Origin: Acidovorax benzenivorans
Lineage (GTDB): Bacteria > Pseudomonadota > Gammaproteobacteria > Burkholderiales > Burkholderiaceae_C
DNA: 64,000 nucleotides
NCBI RefSeq assembly: GCF_028680575.1
Contig: NZ_JAPCKI010000017.1
Span: 1-64,000 of the forward strand
Direction of reading: 5' to 3'
The notes under the pieces were generated by a model, which was not told the origin of the DNA, did no database searches, and was given only the letters and a program-made list of their open reading frames with translations. Below, one piece after another: positions 54,384 to 62,742 of this stretch. The position numbers were made by a program, and so were the translations under genes. The first letter of the stretch is position 1, and each line of letters starts with the position of its first letter.

Positions 54384-56624
54384 TCAGGGGAGCTTGACCT
54401 GCAGCACTGCGTTCGGGACGGTGATGTACATCATCGAATCACGTACGGCAATGCCCGCTGGGCTGTTAATCATGCCAGGCAGATCGCCCGCCGCAAATCC
54501 TTGGCGCCACGCCTGCCCCACGGGGGTGGTGACTCGACCATCCGGCGCAATCTTGCGGATGACATGGTTGATGGGGTCGGAGACATACACGTTGCCCTTG
54601 CTGTCCGCCGCGATACTGGCTCTCAGGTCGGTGGACACAATGGGTGTTTGATCAACAGTGAACACAGCGCCAGTTCCTGAGCCGTCTGAATATCCTGGTG
54701 CGGCAGCGGGATTGCCAGCCAGAGTACTCACCAGCCCAGATGGCGTGATCTTGCGGATAGTGGGTCCAACCCTGTAATTGTCATAAAAAAGACCATCCAC
54801 TACGTAGATGTTGCCAGCCGCATCCGTGGCCATGTTGCCCAGCCCCGCAAACCTCGCTGCCGTCCCTTGTCCGTCCATGTGTCCCGTTGTTCCTGCATTG
54901 CCTGCAAACAGTGTGACTTCTCCTTTGGTATCGACCTTGAAGATGGCGCCATCGAAAGTGGACACGTAGACGTTGCCAATGCTGTCGGCGGCAATACTGC
55001 TGATGCTCTTCCAAAGGATGCTGGTCGGATTGTTCAGGAACGGAGTGAGGTCCGCCAGGACCACGACTTCGCAGTTCCTCATCTTGAGTACGCGTTGGCC
55101 CACGATTGAGTACAGATTGCCTGCCCCATCGGTTGCGAGGGGGCCGTAGTAGTTGGACAACATTTCTACGCTCAGACCCGAGACGGCTGTGCAGTGTCCA
55201 TCTGGTTTGCCCAGCGTGCGCACCAGACCGTCAGCTTGCACTGTACGGATGGTGCTATAGCCGTTGTCGCCTTTGTCACGCACATACAGCGCGCCGGCTG
55301 GGTTGAGTGCCAGTGATCCGGGCGTGTCGAAGCGCGCGCTGCTGCCTTGGCCATCGTTTGCGCCTTCTGCTGTCGGTCGACCCACGACCACGGTGGATGC
55401 ACCCTGCTGCGTGTAGCTACGCAATTGCGCGTACCTGGCGACTGTGAAGGGGCGTGTGCCGATTTCGTTCACGAGGAATTGGCCGTCGGCCTTGACCACC
55501 ATCTGGGTTGCAGTGCACAAGGTGCCGGGAGCATTGTGGGTGCTGCAGGACTGGGCGCGAACCAAGGTCGTGACGCTTCCGTCGCTGCCAATCCTGCGGA
55601 TTGCGGGTTGGTAGTCGATGCGGTCCAGAACAAAGAGGCGATCCGAAGAGTCGAACGCAATAGTCTTTAGCTCGGAGAACTGTGCAGTAGCAGCGCCTCC
55701 GTCTGTGCCACCTTGGTTGCGAGGTCCCACCGTGCCAGACAATACTGTGGCTTGGCCATCTGCTGCGTACTTGCGGATCACATGGTCGTTCGGGTCAGCC
55801 ACGTGGAGGGTTCCGGTTGAATCTATGGCCAAGTGCACAGGGTTGTAGACGTCGACCGTCACAGGGCCAGAAATGCCTAGCGCGGTAGGGTACGTGCTGG
55901 CCTTGCTGGTGAGCGTGCTGACCTGACCTGCAGGGGTGATCTTGCGGATGGGGTTTGCCAGCGATGAGTGCGATTTTTCTTCGAGTTTTACTTCCGACAC
56001 ATACACGTTGCCCGCTTTGTCCACTGCAATGCCCGTAGGCCTGCAGAAGGTGGCTGAGTTGCCTGCGCCATCCTGGTTCCCGCAAACGCCGACTTTGCCA
56101 GCCAGGGTGGTCACTGTTCCCGATGCACTGATCTTGCGCACCAAGTGGTTCCAGGTATCGGCCACATAGGTGTTGCCTGCCGCATCCACTGCGACGGCAT
56201 TTGGTTTGTCGAACCTCGCAGAAGATCCGTCGCCGTCGGCGTAATTCGGGGGTTGACGGCCGGGGGCCATGTCGACCCCACTGCCGGCCAGGGTGCTGAG
56301 TTGTTCGTGGTTGGCACTGAGTTTTCGGATTCGGTTGTTGCCGCTATCTGTAATGACCACTTCGCCTGCACTGGTCAGTGCCATTCCACCCAAATTGGTG
56401 CTCAAGCGCGCCGATGTACTGGTAGGTCCATCCTGATTGCCAGGCCCGTCGGTATTGCCAGCAAGGAGTGAGAGCGTGGTAGTTGGCGCCGGTGCGGGTG
56501 GAGGGGGCGCAGGTGTCTCAGCCGAGCCGCCAGAGCCACCTCCGCACGCGGTGACCATCGGTGCAACGAGTGCGGCCAGAAGGCTGATGCGTCGCAGTCG
56601 TTCATTGAATGCAGTGTTTGACAT
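54384..56624 (-). CDS. NHL-repeat lipoprotein (beta-propeller)
   Basis: A 746-residue lipoprotein. A signal peptide with lipobox VTACGGG (Cys27) is followed by a Pro/Ala linker, then many NHL-type repeats such as RFDKPNAVAVDAAGNTYVADTWNHLVRKIS and FCRPTGIAVDKAGNVYVSEV, enough for one or two six-bladed propellers. The final repeats cite SDPINHVIRKIAPDGRVTTP. It is likely outer-membrane anchored and facing outward or periplasmic; the ligand is unknown. The ATG is at 56624. Confidence 0.82.
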   Translation of the reverse strand: MSNTAFNERLRRISLLAALVAPMVTACGGGSGGSAETPAPPPPAPAPTTTLSLLAGNTDGPGNQDGPTSTSARLSTNLGGMALTSAGEVVITDSGNNRIRKLSANHEQLSTLAGSGVDMAPGRQPPNYADGDGSSARFDKPNAVAVDAAGNTYVADTWNHLVRKISASGTVTTLAGKVGVCGNQDGAGNSATFCRPTGIAVDKAGNVYVSEVKLEEKSHSSLANPIRKITPAGQVSTLTSKASTYPTALGISGPVTVDVYNPVHLAIDSTGTLHVADPNDHVIRKYAADGQATVLSGTVGPRNQGGTDGGAATAQFSELKTIAFDSSDRLFVLDRIDYQPAIRRIGSDGSVTTLVRAQSCSTHNAPGTLCTATQMVVKADGQFLVNEIGTRPFTVARYAQLRSYTQQGASTVVVGRPTAEGANDGQGSSARFDTPGSLALNPAGALYVRDKGDNGYSTIRTVQADGLVRTLGKPDGHCTAVSGLSVEMLSNYYGPLATDGAGNLYSIVGQRVLKMRNCEVVVLADLTPFLNNPTSILWKSISSIAADSIGNVYVSTFDGAIFKVDTKGEVTLFAGNAGTTGHMDGQGTAARFAGLGNMATDAAGNIYVVDGLFYDNYRVGPTIRKITPSGLVSTLAGNPAAAPGYSDGSGTGAVFTVDQTPIVSTDLRASIAADSKGNVYVSDPINHVIRKIAPDGRVTTPVGQAWRQGFAAGDLPGMINSPAGIAVRDSMMYITVPNAVLQVKLP

Positions 56625-56708
56625 GAATCTCCCTCGGAACGGTGTTGGTTGTTGCGCATGGGTTGCGACGCAAAGAGTTTATGTAGGCGGCATGTACTTT
56701 TACTGAGT

Positions 56709-56725
56709 GGTAACTCACTGTTACC
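56709..56725. promoter_or_regulatory. inverted repeat upstream of the NHL lipoprotein gene
   Basis: GGTAAC-TCACT-GTTACC is a perfect 6-bp inverted repeat with a 5-base spacer, 85 bases upstream of the lipoprotein start. It could be a regulator site. The surrounding 210-base gap (56625-56834) holds no other gene. Confidence 0.4.
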
Positions 56726-56834
56726 GTGCACAAAGACATACGCACCAACATGCTCTGCCTGCATCCCCACAGCCCGCGTGTCGGCGCATTTCGGTACGGT
56801 CTGGCAAGGCGGCGGGGTACCTGCCGCAGTGGGT

Positions 56835-57491
56835 TCACGAAGCGTCGCCGGGCACCATGCCCTGCACAAGCACTCCCAGCACTTCGCGCGCCTGCCGAGT
56901 GGCTGCTTCGTCTGGCCACTGTGCAACGGCATTGGTGGAGGCATCCGAATTGACGTCTGCACCGGGGTGCAGGCCCAGCAGGTGTCCGCCTTGCAGCAGC
57001 GCCAGGCCGTGGACCATGGCCCAGCATGCGTGGGCCAGTGCGCGGGGGTCGCCTGTGCGGAAGCTGCCGTGCTGCTGGCCCTCGGCCACCAGGGTCTGCA
57101 GGTCGTTGAACAGATCGGCCGCTACGGCGCGCAGGCGCGGTGGCGCGGTGGCCCGGGCTGCCGCGCCGAACATATGGGCCAGTTGCCGGGGGTGCTGGCG
57201 CCCGAATTGCACATAGGCCAGACCGCTGGCCAGCAGCCGGTCTGGGCTGCCCTGGGCAGCCGCTACCGCCTCGCGGCTGGCCTGGCGCAGGGCCTCAAAG
57301 CCTTGTTCGGCCATGGCGTCCAGCAGGGCCTGCTTGTCGGCAAAGTGGCGGTAGGCCGCTGTGTGCGAGACCCCCACCGCCTTGGCCATCTCACGCATCG
57401 ACAGGCCGTCGAGCCCGGCGCCTTCCAGCTGCTCCAGCGCGTAGGCCAGCAGGGTGCTTTTGAGGTCGCCGTGGTGGTAGGGGCTTGTCAT
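56835..57491 (-). CDS. TetR-family transcriptional regulator
   Basis: A 218-residue regulator. The N-terminal helix-turn-helix is in GLDGLSMREMAKAVGVSHTAAYRHFADKQALLDAM (about 28-62), followed by a helical ligand domain. The ATG at 57491 begins MTSPYHHGDLKSTLL, typical of the group. It is divergent from the DoxX gene, with a palindrome flanking the -10 box of that promoter, so it probably represses DoxX and itself. The ligand is unknown. Confidence 0.88.
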   Translation of the reverse strand: MTSPYHHGDLKSTLLAYALEQLEGAGLDGLSMREMAKAVGVSHTAAYRHFADKQALLDAMAEQGFEALRQASREAVAAAQGSPDRLLASGLAYVQFGRQHPRQLAHMFGAAARATAPPRLRAVAADLFNDLQTLVAEGQQHGSFRTGDPRALAHACWAMVHGLALLQGGHLLGLHPGADVNSDASTNAVAQWPDEAATRQAREVLGVLVQGMVPGDAS

Positions 57492-57559
57492 GAATAGGCG
57501 TTGGTGGACACAAAAAGTGCAGAAAAAGAAAACGACAAGAAAACACTGAATGTTGACGG

Positions 57560-57598
57560 TGGAAACTTTAACACCCTAGAATGTTTCCATTGTTAACA
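57560..57598. promoter_or_regulatory. TetR operator and DoxX promoter
   Basis: TTGACG (57553-57558) and TAGAAT (57577-57582) with an 18-base spacer make a good sigma-70 promoter for the DoxX gene. TGGAAAC (57560-57566) and GTTTCCA (57583-57589) are an exact inverted repeat flanking the -10 box, and TGTTAACA lies at 57591-57598. Confidence 0.6.
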
Positions 57599-57612
57599 TC
57601 AAGGTGTCTGCC

Positions 57613-58140
57613 ATGAGCTTTCTGCTGTTGATCATGGGTGCCAGTGCGCTGGCGTGGGTGGTGTGTCGGCTGGCGGGGGGGCGCCCCGGCCTGCAGTGGG
57701 CCATGCGCTGGGGCATGGGCCTGGGTTTTGTGTTCACGGGGGTGGACCATTTTGTGAACGCGCAACTGCGCTATGTGCCCATGATTCCCGACCTGCTGGC
57801 GGCGCAGGCGCTGTTCTGGGTGTATCTGACGGGTGTGGCCGAACTGGCCGGGGGGTTAGGACTGCTGGCGCCCCAGCGTCTCCTGGATCGCCTGGGGATG
57901 CCGCGCCTGCACAAGTTGGCTGGACTGGGGCTGGCGGTGCTGCTGGTGTGTGTGGTGGTGGCCAACGTCCATGTGGCGCAGCAGGGCCAGCAGGTACATG
58001 GCCTGCCGTTTGGCGCCTGGTACTACTGGGTGCGGCCTTTGCTGCAGCCGGTGTTCGTCGTGTGGGCGCTGTATTGCTCTGGCGTCTGGGCGGGGTTTGC
58101 GCGGGAGGCTGTGGCCGCCAGTGGGGGAGGGGGACGTTAG
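57613..58140 (+). CDS. DoxX-like membrane protein
   Basis: A 175-residue protein with four hydrophobic segments (about 4-25, 37-53, 65-90, 100-120, with a further one near 145). VFTGVDHFVNAQLRYVPMIPDLL and YLTGVAELAGGLGLL resemble DoxX/SURF4-like proteins, which are linked to redox or thiosulfate:quinone chemistry. The ATG at 57613 is preferred over an upstream GTG. Likely controlled by the divergent TetR gene. Confidence 0.7.
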   Translation: MSFLLLIMGASALAWVVCRLAGGRPGLQWAMRWGMGLGFVFTGVDHFVNAQLRYVPMIPDLLAAQALFWVYLTGVAELAGGLGLLAPQRLLDRLGMPRLHKLAGLGLAVLLVCVVVANVHVAQQGQQVHGLPFGAWYYWVRPLLQPVFVVWALYCSGVWAGFAREAVAASGGGGR

Positions 58141-58190
58141 GGCCGTTTCTCCACATCGGGCGAAGATGGATACGGGGCGGTGAACTTAGC

Positions 58191-58245
58191 CCTTGCGTGA
58201 TTTTTACGCTATATATTTAATAGCTATCAATGAAATTTGGATGGG
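58191..58245. repeat. dispersed intergenic repeat, copy 8
   Basis: CCTTGCGTGATTTTTACGCTATATATTTAATAGCTATCAATGAAATTTGG preserves the AGCTATCAA box and the GCTAT partner, but the TGGATAAGCGC core has changed. It lies downstream of the DoxX gene. Confidence 0.45.
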
Positions 58246-58339
58246 CGAAAAAGGCTGTTTTGGCTCCAATTTTTGTCACCATGCGCTTGTGCCCCCGGCC
58301 ACCGGGCGACCCCACCTGCCTCCCCTAGGGTCGAACACA

Positions 58340-58368
58340 TTGCCCAGCCTGTAACAGCTTCCTAGAAT
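58340..58368 (+). promoter_or_regulatory. sigma-70-like promoter for the small protein at 58401
   Basis: TTGCCC (58340-58345) and TAGAAT (58363-58368) with 17 bases between them. Transcription would start near 58375, about 26 bases before the ATG. Confidence 0.45.
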
Positions 58369-58400
58369 GGGTTGTAACCGAGCAACTGCTGGAGGGCGCC

Positions 58401-58634
58401 ATGGCACATGTCAGCTGGGACAACAACCTGCCTACCACCTGGACTGCGATGGTGGACGGCAAGGCCATCTGCTCCATCAAGCGCAAGGACATCGGGGGGT
58501 GGACAGCTGCCTGGGCAGACGATCGCCTGTGGCCGGTGCCCGCCCATTTGCCCAAGGCGATGCCCCAACCCACGCGGTTTTTCAGCGGCCTGGAAGAAGC
58601 CCAGGCTGCTGTGGAGCAAGCCCTGTCGGCGTGA
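58401..58634 (+). CDS. small hypothetical protein
   Basis: A 77-residue protein starting MAHVSWDNNLPTTWTAMVDG, with CTGGAGGG nine bases upstream and a promoter-like pair at 58340-58368. It is Trp-rich (six Trp), soluble and has no known motif. A regular ribosome binding site, a promoter and strong codon structure support a real gene. It converges on the dehydratase gene. The function is unknown. Confidence 0.6.
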   Translation: MAHVSWDNNLPTTWTAMVDGKAICSIKRKDIGGWTAAWADDRLWPVPAHLPKAMPQPTRFFSGLEEAQAAVEQALSA

Positions 58635-58670
58635 TAGTTTTTCCATTCGCATGGGCTGGGCAGCCGCCCC

Positions 58671-59645
58671 TTACCTTCCCACCAAGGCGCAAAACTGCGC
58701 CAGGTCCACGTTGCCGCCACTGATGAGCACGCCCACGCGCTGACCCTTGAGGTCGCCCTGCATGGCCCGCGCTGCGGCAAAACCCAGGCAACCGGTGGGC
58801 TCCACCACCAGCTTCATGCGCTCGGCAAAAAAACGCATACCGTCCACCAGCTGTTCGTCTGTCACCGTGAGGATGTCATCCACGTCGCGCTGGATGATGG
58901 GGAAGGTGATGTTGCCCAGGTGCTGCGTCTGCGCGCCGTCGGCAATGGTGGTGGGGGTGTCGATGTGCACGATGGTGCCACTGCGAAACGACTGCTGACC
59001 GTCGTTGCCCGCTGCGGGCTCCACGCCGTAGAGCTTGGTCTGGGGTGAGAGAGCGCGCGTGGCCAGGGCCGAACCCGACAGCAGCCCGCCGCCGCCCAGG
59101 CACACAAAGAACGCATCGAGCGGGCCGACTTCCTCGAACAGCTCCTTGGCGGCCGTGCCCTGGCCCGCCAGCACATCGGCATGGTCATAGGGCGGGATCA
59201 GCGTGAGGCCATTCTGCTGCGCCAGGTCGCGGGTGATCTGCTCGCGGTCTTGTGTGTAGCGGTCGTAGAACACCACGGTGGCGCCATAGCCCTGCGTGGC
59301 CGCCACCTTGGCGGCGGGTGCGTCCTGCGGCATGACGATGGTGGCAGGGATACCCAGCTCACGCGCCGCCAGCGCGATACCTTGCGCGTGGTTGCCCGAG
59401 GAGAACGCGACCACCCCGGCCTTGCGCTGCGCAGGGCTGAATTTGGCGAGCGCGTTGTAGGCCCCGCGGAACTTGAATGCGCCCATGCGCTGCAGGTTTT
59501 CGCACTTGAAGAACACCTGGGCACCGAATTCTTCGTTGATGGTGCGCGAGGTGAGCACCGGTGTGCGATGCGCCACGCCCGCAATGCGACCAGCGGCGGC
59601 CACTACGTCGGCATAGGTGGGGAGGGCGGAGAGGGCTGGGTTCAT
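58671..59645 (-). CDS. threonine/serine or threo-3-hydroxyaspartate dehydratase
   Basis: A 324-residue PLP beta-family dehydratase. The PLP Lys is in KFRGAYNAL (about 59), preceded by CENLQRMGAF; the phosphate loop is SSGNHAQGIA, CLGGGGLLSG follows and the C-terminal ISGGNVD closes the site. The size, without a regulatory ACT domain, fits catabolic threonine dehydratase or the serine racemase-like threo-3-hydroxyaspartate ammonia-lyase group. It gives 2-oxoacids and ammonia. The YheO-type regulator upstream, with the same orientation, is probably its controller. Confidence 0.82.
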   Translation of the reverse strand: MNPALSALPTYADVVAAAGRIAGVAHRTPVLTSRTINEEFGAQVFFKCENLQRMGAFKFRGAYNALAKFSPAQRKAGVVAFSSGNHAQGIALAARELGIPATIVMPQDAPAAKVAATQGYGATVVFYDRYTQDREQITRDLAQQNGLTLIPPYDHADVLAGQGTAAKELFEEVGPLDAFFVCLGGGGLLSGSALATRALSPQTKLYGVEPAAGNDGQQSFRSGTIVHIDTPTTIADGAQTQHLGNITFPIIQRDVDDILTVTDEQLVDGMRFFAERMKLVVEPTGCLGFAAARAMQGDLKGQRVGVLISGGNVDLAQFCALVGR

Positions 59646-59714
59646 GGTGAAGTCCGGGCGGGAAGTGGAAAGGTCCGATGTGTCGGGTGCGGAGGGCCGT
59701 GTTGTGGGGCCGTG

Positions 59715-60392
59715 TCATTTCACGTCGCCATACACCGTGGCACGCGACACTCCCAGGTGCTGCGCCACCACCTCCATGGCGCGGCGCACCTCCAGGCTGC
59801 CCGATGCCTTGAGCTCGCGCAGCAACGCGCGCCGCTCGGCCGCCTTGAGGGCGCGTGGCGCGGAAGACAGGCGTGCCGCGAACTGGTCGATGCGCTGGCG
59901 GATGGCTTCGGCCCCGGCGGGGTCTAGCGATTCCTTGAGCCCCGTGTTGCCGTCCGTGGCGGTGAACTGACCCACCACGCTCTGCAGGCTGCGAAACAGG
60001 GTGAGGTCCACGTTCAGGCACAGCGCGGCGATGTAGTGGCCCGATGCGTCCTTGATGCCCACCGAGGTGCTCTTGGCAGGGCGTCCGTCAGCGAACTGAT
60101 TGGCGTAGTTGGCGACCACCTGCGGATAGTCCGGGTCCGCGATGCGTGTGAGCCCCATCTCGGTGGTGGGGTCGCCCACCATACGCCCTGACAGGTTGTT
60201 GTGGATGGTCAGGATGGAGTGCTTGGGGTCCAGCAGGTCGTGCACGACCACCTCGCAAAACGGCGCAAACGTGGCAGCCAGACCTTGGGCGACCTGCTCG
60301 ATCTGGGTGAGCAGGGCCTTTTGCTCTGCGGTGCGCGTTGGAGTTTGTCGGCGAGTGCGGTGGCGGGCTGGCGCTGAGGCGTGTTCAGGCAT
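59715..60392 (-). CDS. YheO-type PAS-like/HTH transcriptional regulator
   Basis: A 225-residue regulator. The N-terminal PAS-like YheO domain (about 25-145) has FCEVVVHDLLDPKHSILTIHNNLSGRMVGDP. The C-terminal helix-turn-helix (about 175-225) ends VAQHLGVSRATVYGDVK. The ATG at 60392 lies 7 bases from a perfect palindrome that covers the leader. Genes of this family often neighbour amino-acid dehydratases, as here. The ligand is unknown. Confidence 0.82.
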   Translation of the reverse strand: MPEHASAPARHRTRRQTPTRTAEQKALLTQIEQVAQGLAATFAPFCEVVVHDLLDPKHSILTIHNNLSGRMVGDPTTEMGLTRIADPDYPQVVANYANQFADGRPAKSTSVGIKDASGHYIAALCLNVDLTLFRSLQSVVGQFTATDGNTGLKESLDPAGAEAIRQRIDQFAARLSSAPRALKAAERRALLRELKASGSLEVRRAMEVVAQHLGVSRATVYGDVK

Positions 60393-60398
60393 GTCGGC

Positions 60399-60422
60399 AA
60401 TTTATCCGGAGTTGGATAAATT
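60399..60422. promoter_or_regulatory. perfect palindrome in the leader of the YheO-type gene
   Basis: AATTTATCC-GGAGTT-GGATAAATT: 9-base arms that match exactly, with a 6-base spacer, placed 7-30 bases upstream of the start codon. It is a strong candidate for autoregulation, since a bound regulator would block the leader or the ribosome binding site. Another ATCCAA half-site occurs at 60458-60463. Confidence 0.65.
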
Positions 60423-60533
60423 GTCAAAATATAGATTTTTTGTCTTTTTTGTCATTTCATCCAACGCCCGGGCATGGGGGTTCCGGGGCGCTGCCTGAGA
60501 TGAGTTTCGCTCGCCCTTTGTGGCAGAGCCCTA

Positions 60534-61364
60534 TCAGCCCGCGTGGGGCGGGCGCTGGAAAAACGCATCCAGCACCGGCATCAGCCCCGGAAGCTCCTGT
60601 GCAAACCGCTCGCGGTTCACAAAGTAGGCCTCGCAGGCCACTGCAAAAAACTCGGACTGCGAGGTGGCGCCGTATGCGTCCAGCCAGGGGCGTTCGGCGC
60701 CAAAGCGCTCTGCGAGGATGATGCGTTCGCGGAACTGCTCGTAGGCGGGTTCCCATGCTGCCCACCACGCTTCGTATGCGGCGCGGCCGGTGCGTGTGCC
60801 CATGAAGCCTGCGGGCAAGGGCGGGCAGCCGTTGGGCTGGCCGTTTTTCATGTCGAGTTTGTGCACAAACTCGTGCACCACTACGTTATGGCCGCGTGCG
60901 GTGTTCTCAGTGGCGTTGGCGACATGTTGCCAGCTGAGCATGATGGGGCCGCGCTCCATGGCTTCGCCCAGCAGCACCTGGGCGTGTTCGTGCACCACGC
61001 CTGCCTCGTCCGTCGTTTGGCGGCGTGCTACGGCTTCGCCAGGGTGCAGCACGATGCCCACAAAATCGTCGTACCAGTCGAGCGCCTTGGCGGGGTCGCC
61101 CCAGTGCAGCAGGGGCAGGCAGGCCTGCGCGGCAATGTCGATGGCCATGGCGTCGGTCACCGTGAGGCCATGGGCGCCGTGGAATTCCTTGTGGTGCAAA
61201 AAGAGCGCGCTCAATACGCGCAGCTTGGCCTGGTCGTGCAGCGACAGCGCGGCCAGAAATGGGTAGCGCTGGATGGTCTGAAGCCACAAGGTGGCCGAGA
61301 TATCGGGCACGGGGGCCACGGTAGCGCGCACACGGCGCCAGAGGCGGTTGAGCAAAGGGGGCAT
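60534..61364 (-). CDS. mtfA: MtfA-like zinc metallopeptidase
   Basis: A 276-residue protein. The zinc motif HEFVH (His164, Glu165, His168) is in VVVHEFVHKLD, and the late ATSQSEFFAVACEAYFVN supplies the third Glu ligand, as in MtfA of enterobacteria, which binds the glucose regulator Mlc and has peptidase activity. Whether an Mlc partner exists here is unknown. The ATG at 61364 starts the conserved region. It is the last gene of the leftward lpxH run. Confidence 0.82.
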   Translation of the reverse strand: MPPLLNRLWRRVRATVAPVPDISATLWLQTIQRYPFLAALSLHDQAKLRVLSALFLHHKEFHGAHGLTVTDAMAIDIAAQACLPLLHWGDPAKALDWYDDFVGIVLHPGEAVARRQTTDEAGVVHEHAQVLLGEAMERGPIMLSWQHVANATENTARGHNVVVHEFVHKLDMKNGQPNGCPPLPAGFMGTRTGRAAYEAWWAAWEPAYEQFRERIILAERFGAERPWLDAYGATSQSEFFAVACEAYFVNRERFAQELPGLMPVLDAFFQRPPHAG

Positions 61365-61398
61365 GGCGATCGGGCTGCGGGAGGTGGGCCCGCGCAGT

Positions 61399-62190
61399 TC
61401 ATGACCGCTGGTACTTGGGGGCCAGGGGCGGCCGTTCCAAGCCCGCACTGGACAAACGCAGTGTTTCCAGCCGAGGGGGCAATGCGGCGGCGTCCCAGTC
61501 GCTCAGCACCACGCGCTGCAACCCTGGCGCCAGCGCATGGTCGGCGGGGCGGTGCGTGTGGCCGTGGATCAGGGTGTGGGCGCCTGCCGCACGCAACCAG
61601 GCAATGGCGGCGGGGCTGTCCACGTCGGCGTATGTGGCGCCCGACTGCTTGCGCGCTTCGCTCTCCTGGCGGATGCCACGTGCCTGCGCGCGGCGCGCTG
61701 CCAGCGGCTGTGCCAGAAACTGCTGCTGCCAGGCGGCACTGCGAGCTAGTATGCGAAAGCGCTGGTAGTCCACGTCGTCCAGGCACAGCAGATCGCCATG
61801 GCTCAGGACATAGCGCTGGCCGCCAAAGACCAGTACCGTGGGGTCTGCCAGCCCGGTGATGCCGCAGTCGGCCAGGAATACAGGGCCGGCCAGAAAATCG
61901 CGGTTGCCGTGCATGAAGTAAACCGGCATGCGCCGCGTGGCAGCCCGGATGAGGGCACAGCCCTGGGCCTCGAAGCTGCCAGGTTCGCCCATGGCATCGT
62001 CACCCACCCACACCTCGAACAGATCGCCCAGGATGAAGAGGGCGTCGGCCGTGGTGCTGTCCAGATACTGCTGGAATGCAGCCACCGTGGCCGGTTCGCT
62101 GGCCTGCAGGTGCAGGTCCGAAATGAATTCGACCGTGCGCCAGTGCGAGGGCGCTACAAGCTCCTCGAACGGGGGCACGGTCGTGGTCAC
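61399..62190 (-). CDS. lpxH: UDP-2,3-diacylglucosamine diphosphatase
   Basis: A 263-residue calcineurin-like phosphoesterase of lipid A synthesis that makes lipid X. The metal motifs ISDLHL, GDLFEVWVGDD, GNRDFL, LSHGDL and HGHTHRP are complete and in order. The GTG at 62190 starts 15 bases after ppiB, and a later GTG is also possible. Peripheral inner-membrane enzyme; it is typically next to ppiB in proteobacteria, as here. Confidence 0.93.
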   Translation of the reverse strand: MTTTVPPFEELVAPSHWRTVEFISDLHLQASEPATVAAFQQYLDSTTADALFILGDLFEVWVGDDAMGEPGSFEAQGCALIRAATRRMPVYFMHGNRDFLAGPVFLADCGITGLADPTVLVFGGQRYVLSHGDLLCLDDVDYQRFRILARSAAWQQQFLAQPLAARRAQARGIRQESEARKQSGATYADVDSPAAIAWLRAAGAHTLIHGHTHRPADHALAPGLQRVVLSDWDAAALPPRLETLRLSSAGLERPPLAPKYQRS

Positions 62191-62205
62191 GGGGCGGATG
62201 TCAGG

Positions 62206-62712
62206 TCAGAGGGCAACAGCCTTCTCGATGATCACGTCTTCCTTGGGCACGTCGTCGTGGAAGCCCTTGCGGCCCGTCTTCACGGCCTTGATCTTGTCGA
62301 CCACGTCGGCGCCGCCAACCACCTTGCCGAACACGGCATAGCCCCAGCCCTGGGCCGAAGGCGCGGTGTGGTTCAGGAAACCGTTGTCGGCCACGTTGAT
62401 GAAGAACTGGGCGGTGGCCGAGTGAGGGTCGCTGGTGCGGGCCATGGCCACGGTGTAGTTGGCGTTCTTCAGGCCGTTGTTGGCTTCGTTTTCGATGGGC
62501 GCATCGGTGCCCTTTTGGGTCATGCCGGGCTCAAAGCCGCCGCCTTGCACCATGAAGCCGGGGATCACGCGGTGGAAGATGGTGTTGTTGTAGTGGCCCT
62601 TGTTCACGTAGGCCAGGAAGTTCTCGACCGACTTGGGCGCTTTGGCGCTGTCGAGTTCGAGGGTGATGACACCGTAGCCGGTGATGTGCAGTTCGACTTG
62701 GGGGTTGCTCAT
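62206..62712 (-). CDS. ppiB: cytoplasmic cyclophilin peptidyl-prolyl isomerase B
   Basis: A 168-residue cyclophilin: [15 protein letters not shown] with the catalytic Arg, [22 protein letters not shown] and [19 protein letters not shown]. There is no signal peptide, so it is cytoplasmic. Catalyses cis-trans isomerisation of prolyl bonds. GAAAGAAG precedes the ATG at 62712. It follows the paralogous periplasmic gene by 30 bases; the two share about half their residues, so they are an ancient duplicate pair. Confidence 0.93.
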   Translation of the reverse strand: MSNPQVELHITGYGVITLELDSAKAPKSVENFLAYVNKGHYNNTIFHRVIPGFMVQGGGFEPGMTQKGTDAPIENEANNGLKNANYTVAMARTSDPHSATAQFFINVADNGFLNHTAPSAQGWGYAVFGKVVGGADVVDKIKAVKTGRKGFHDDVPKEDVIIEKAVAL

Positions 62713-62742
62713 GGCTGTCTTCTTTCAAAAAAATGGGCTGCT

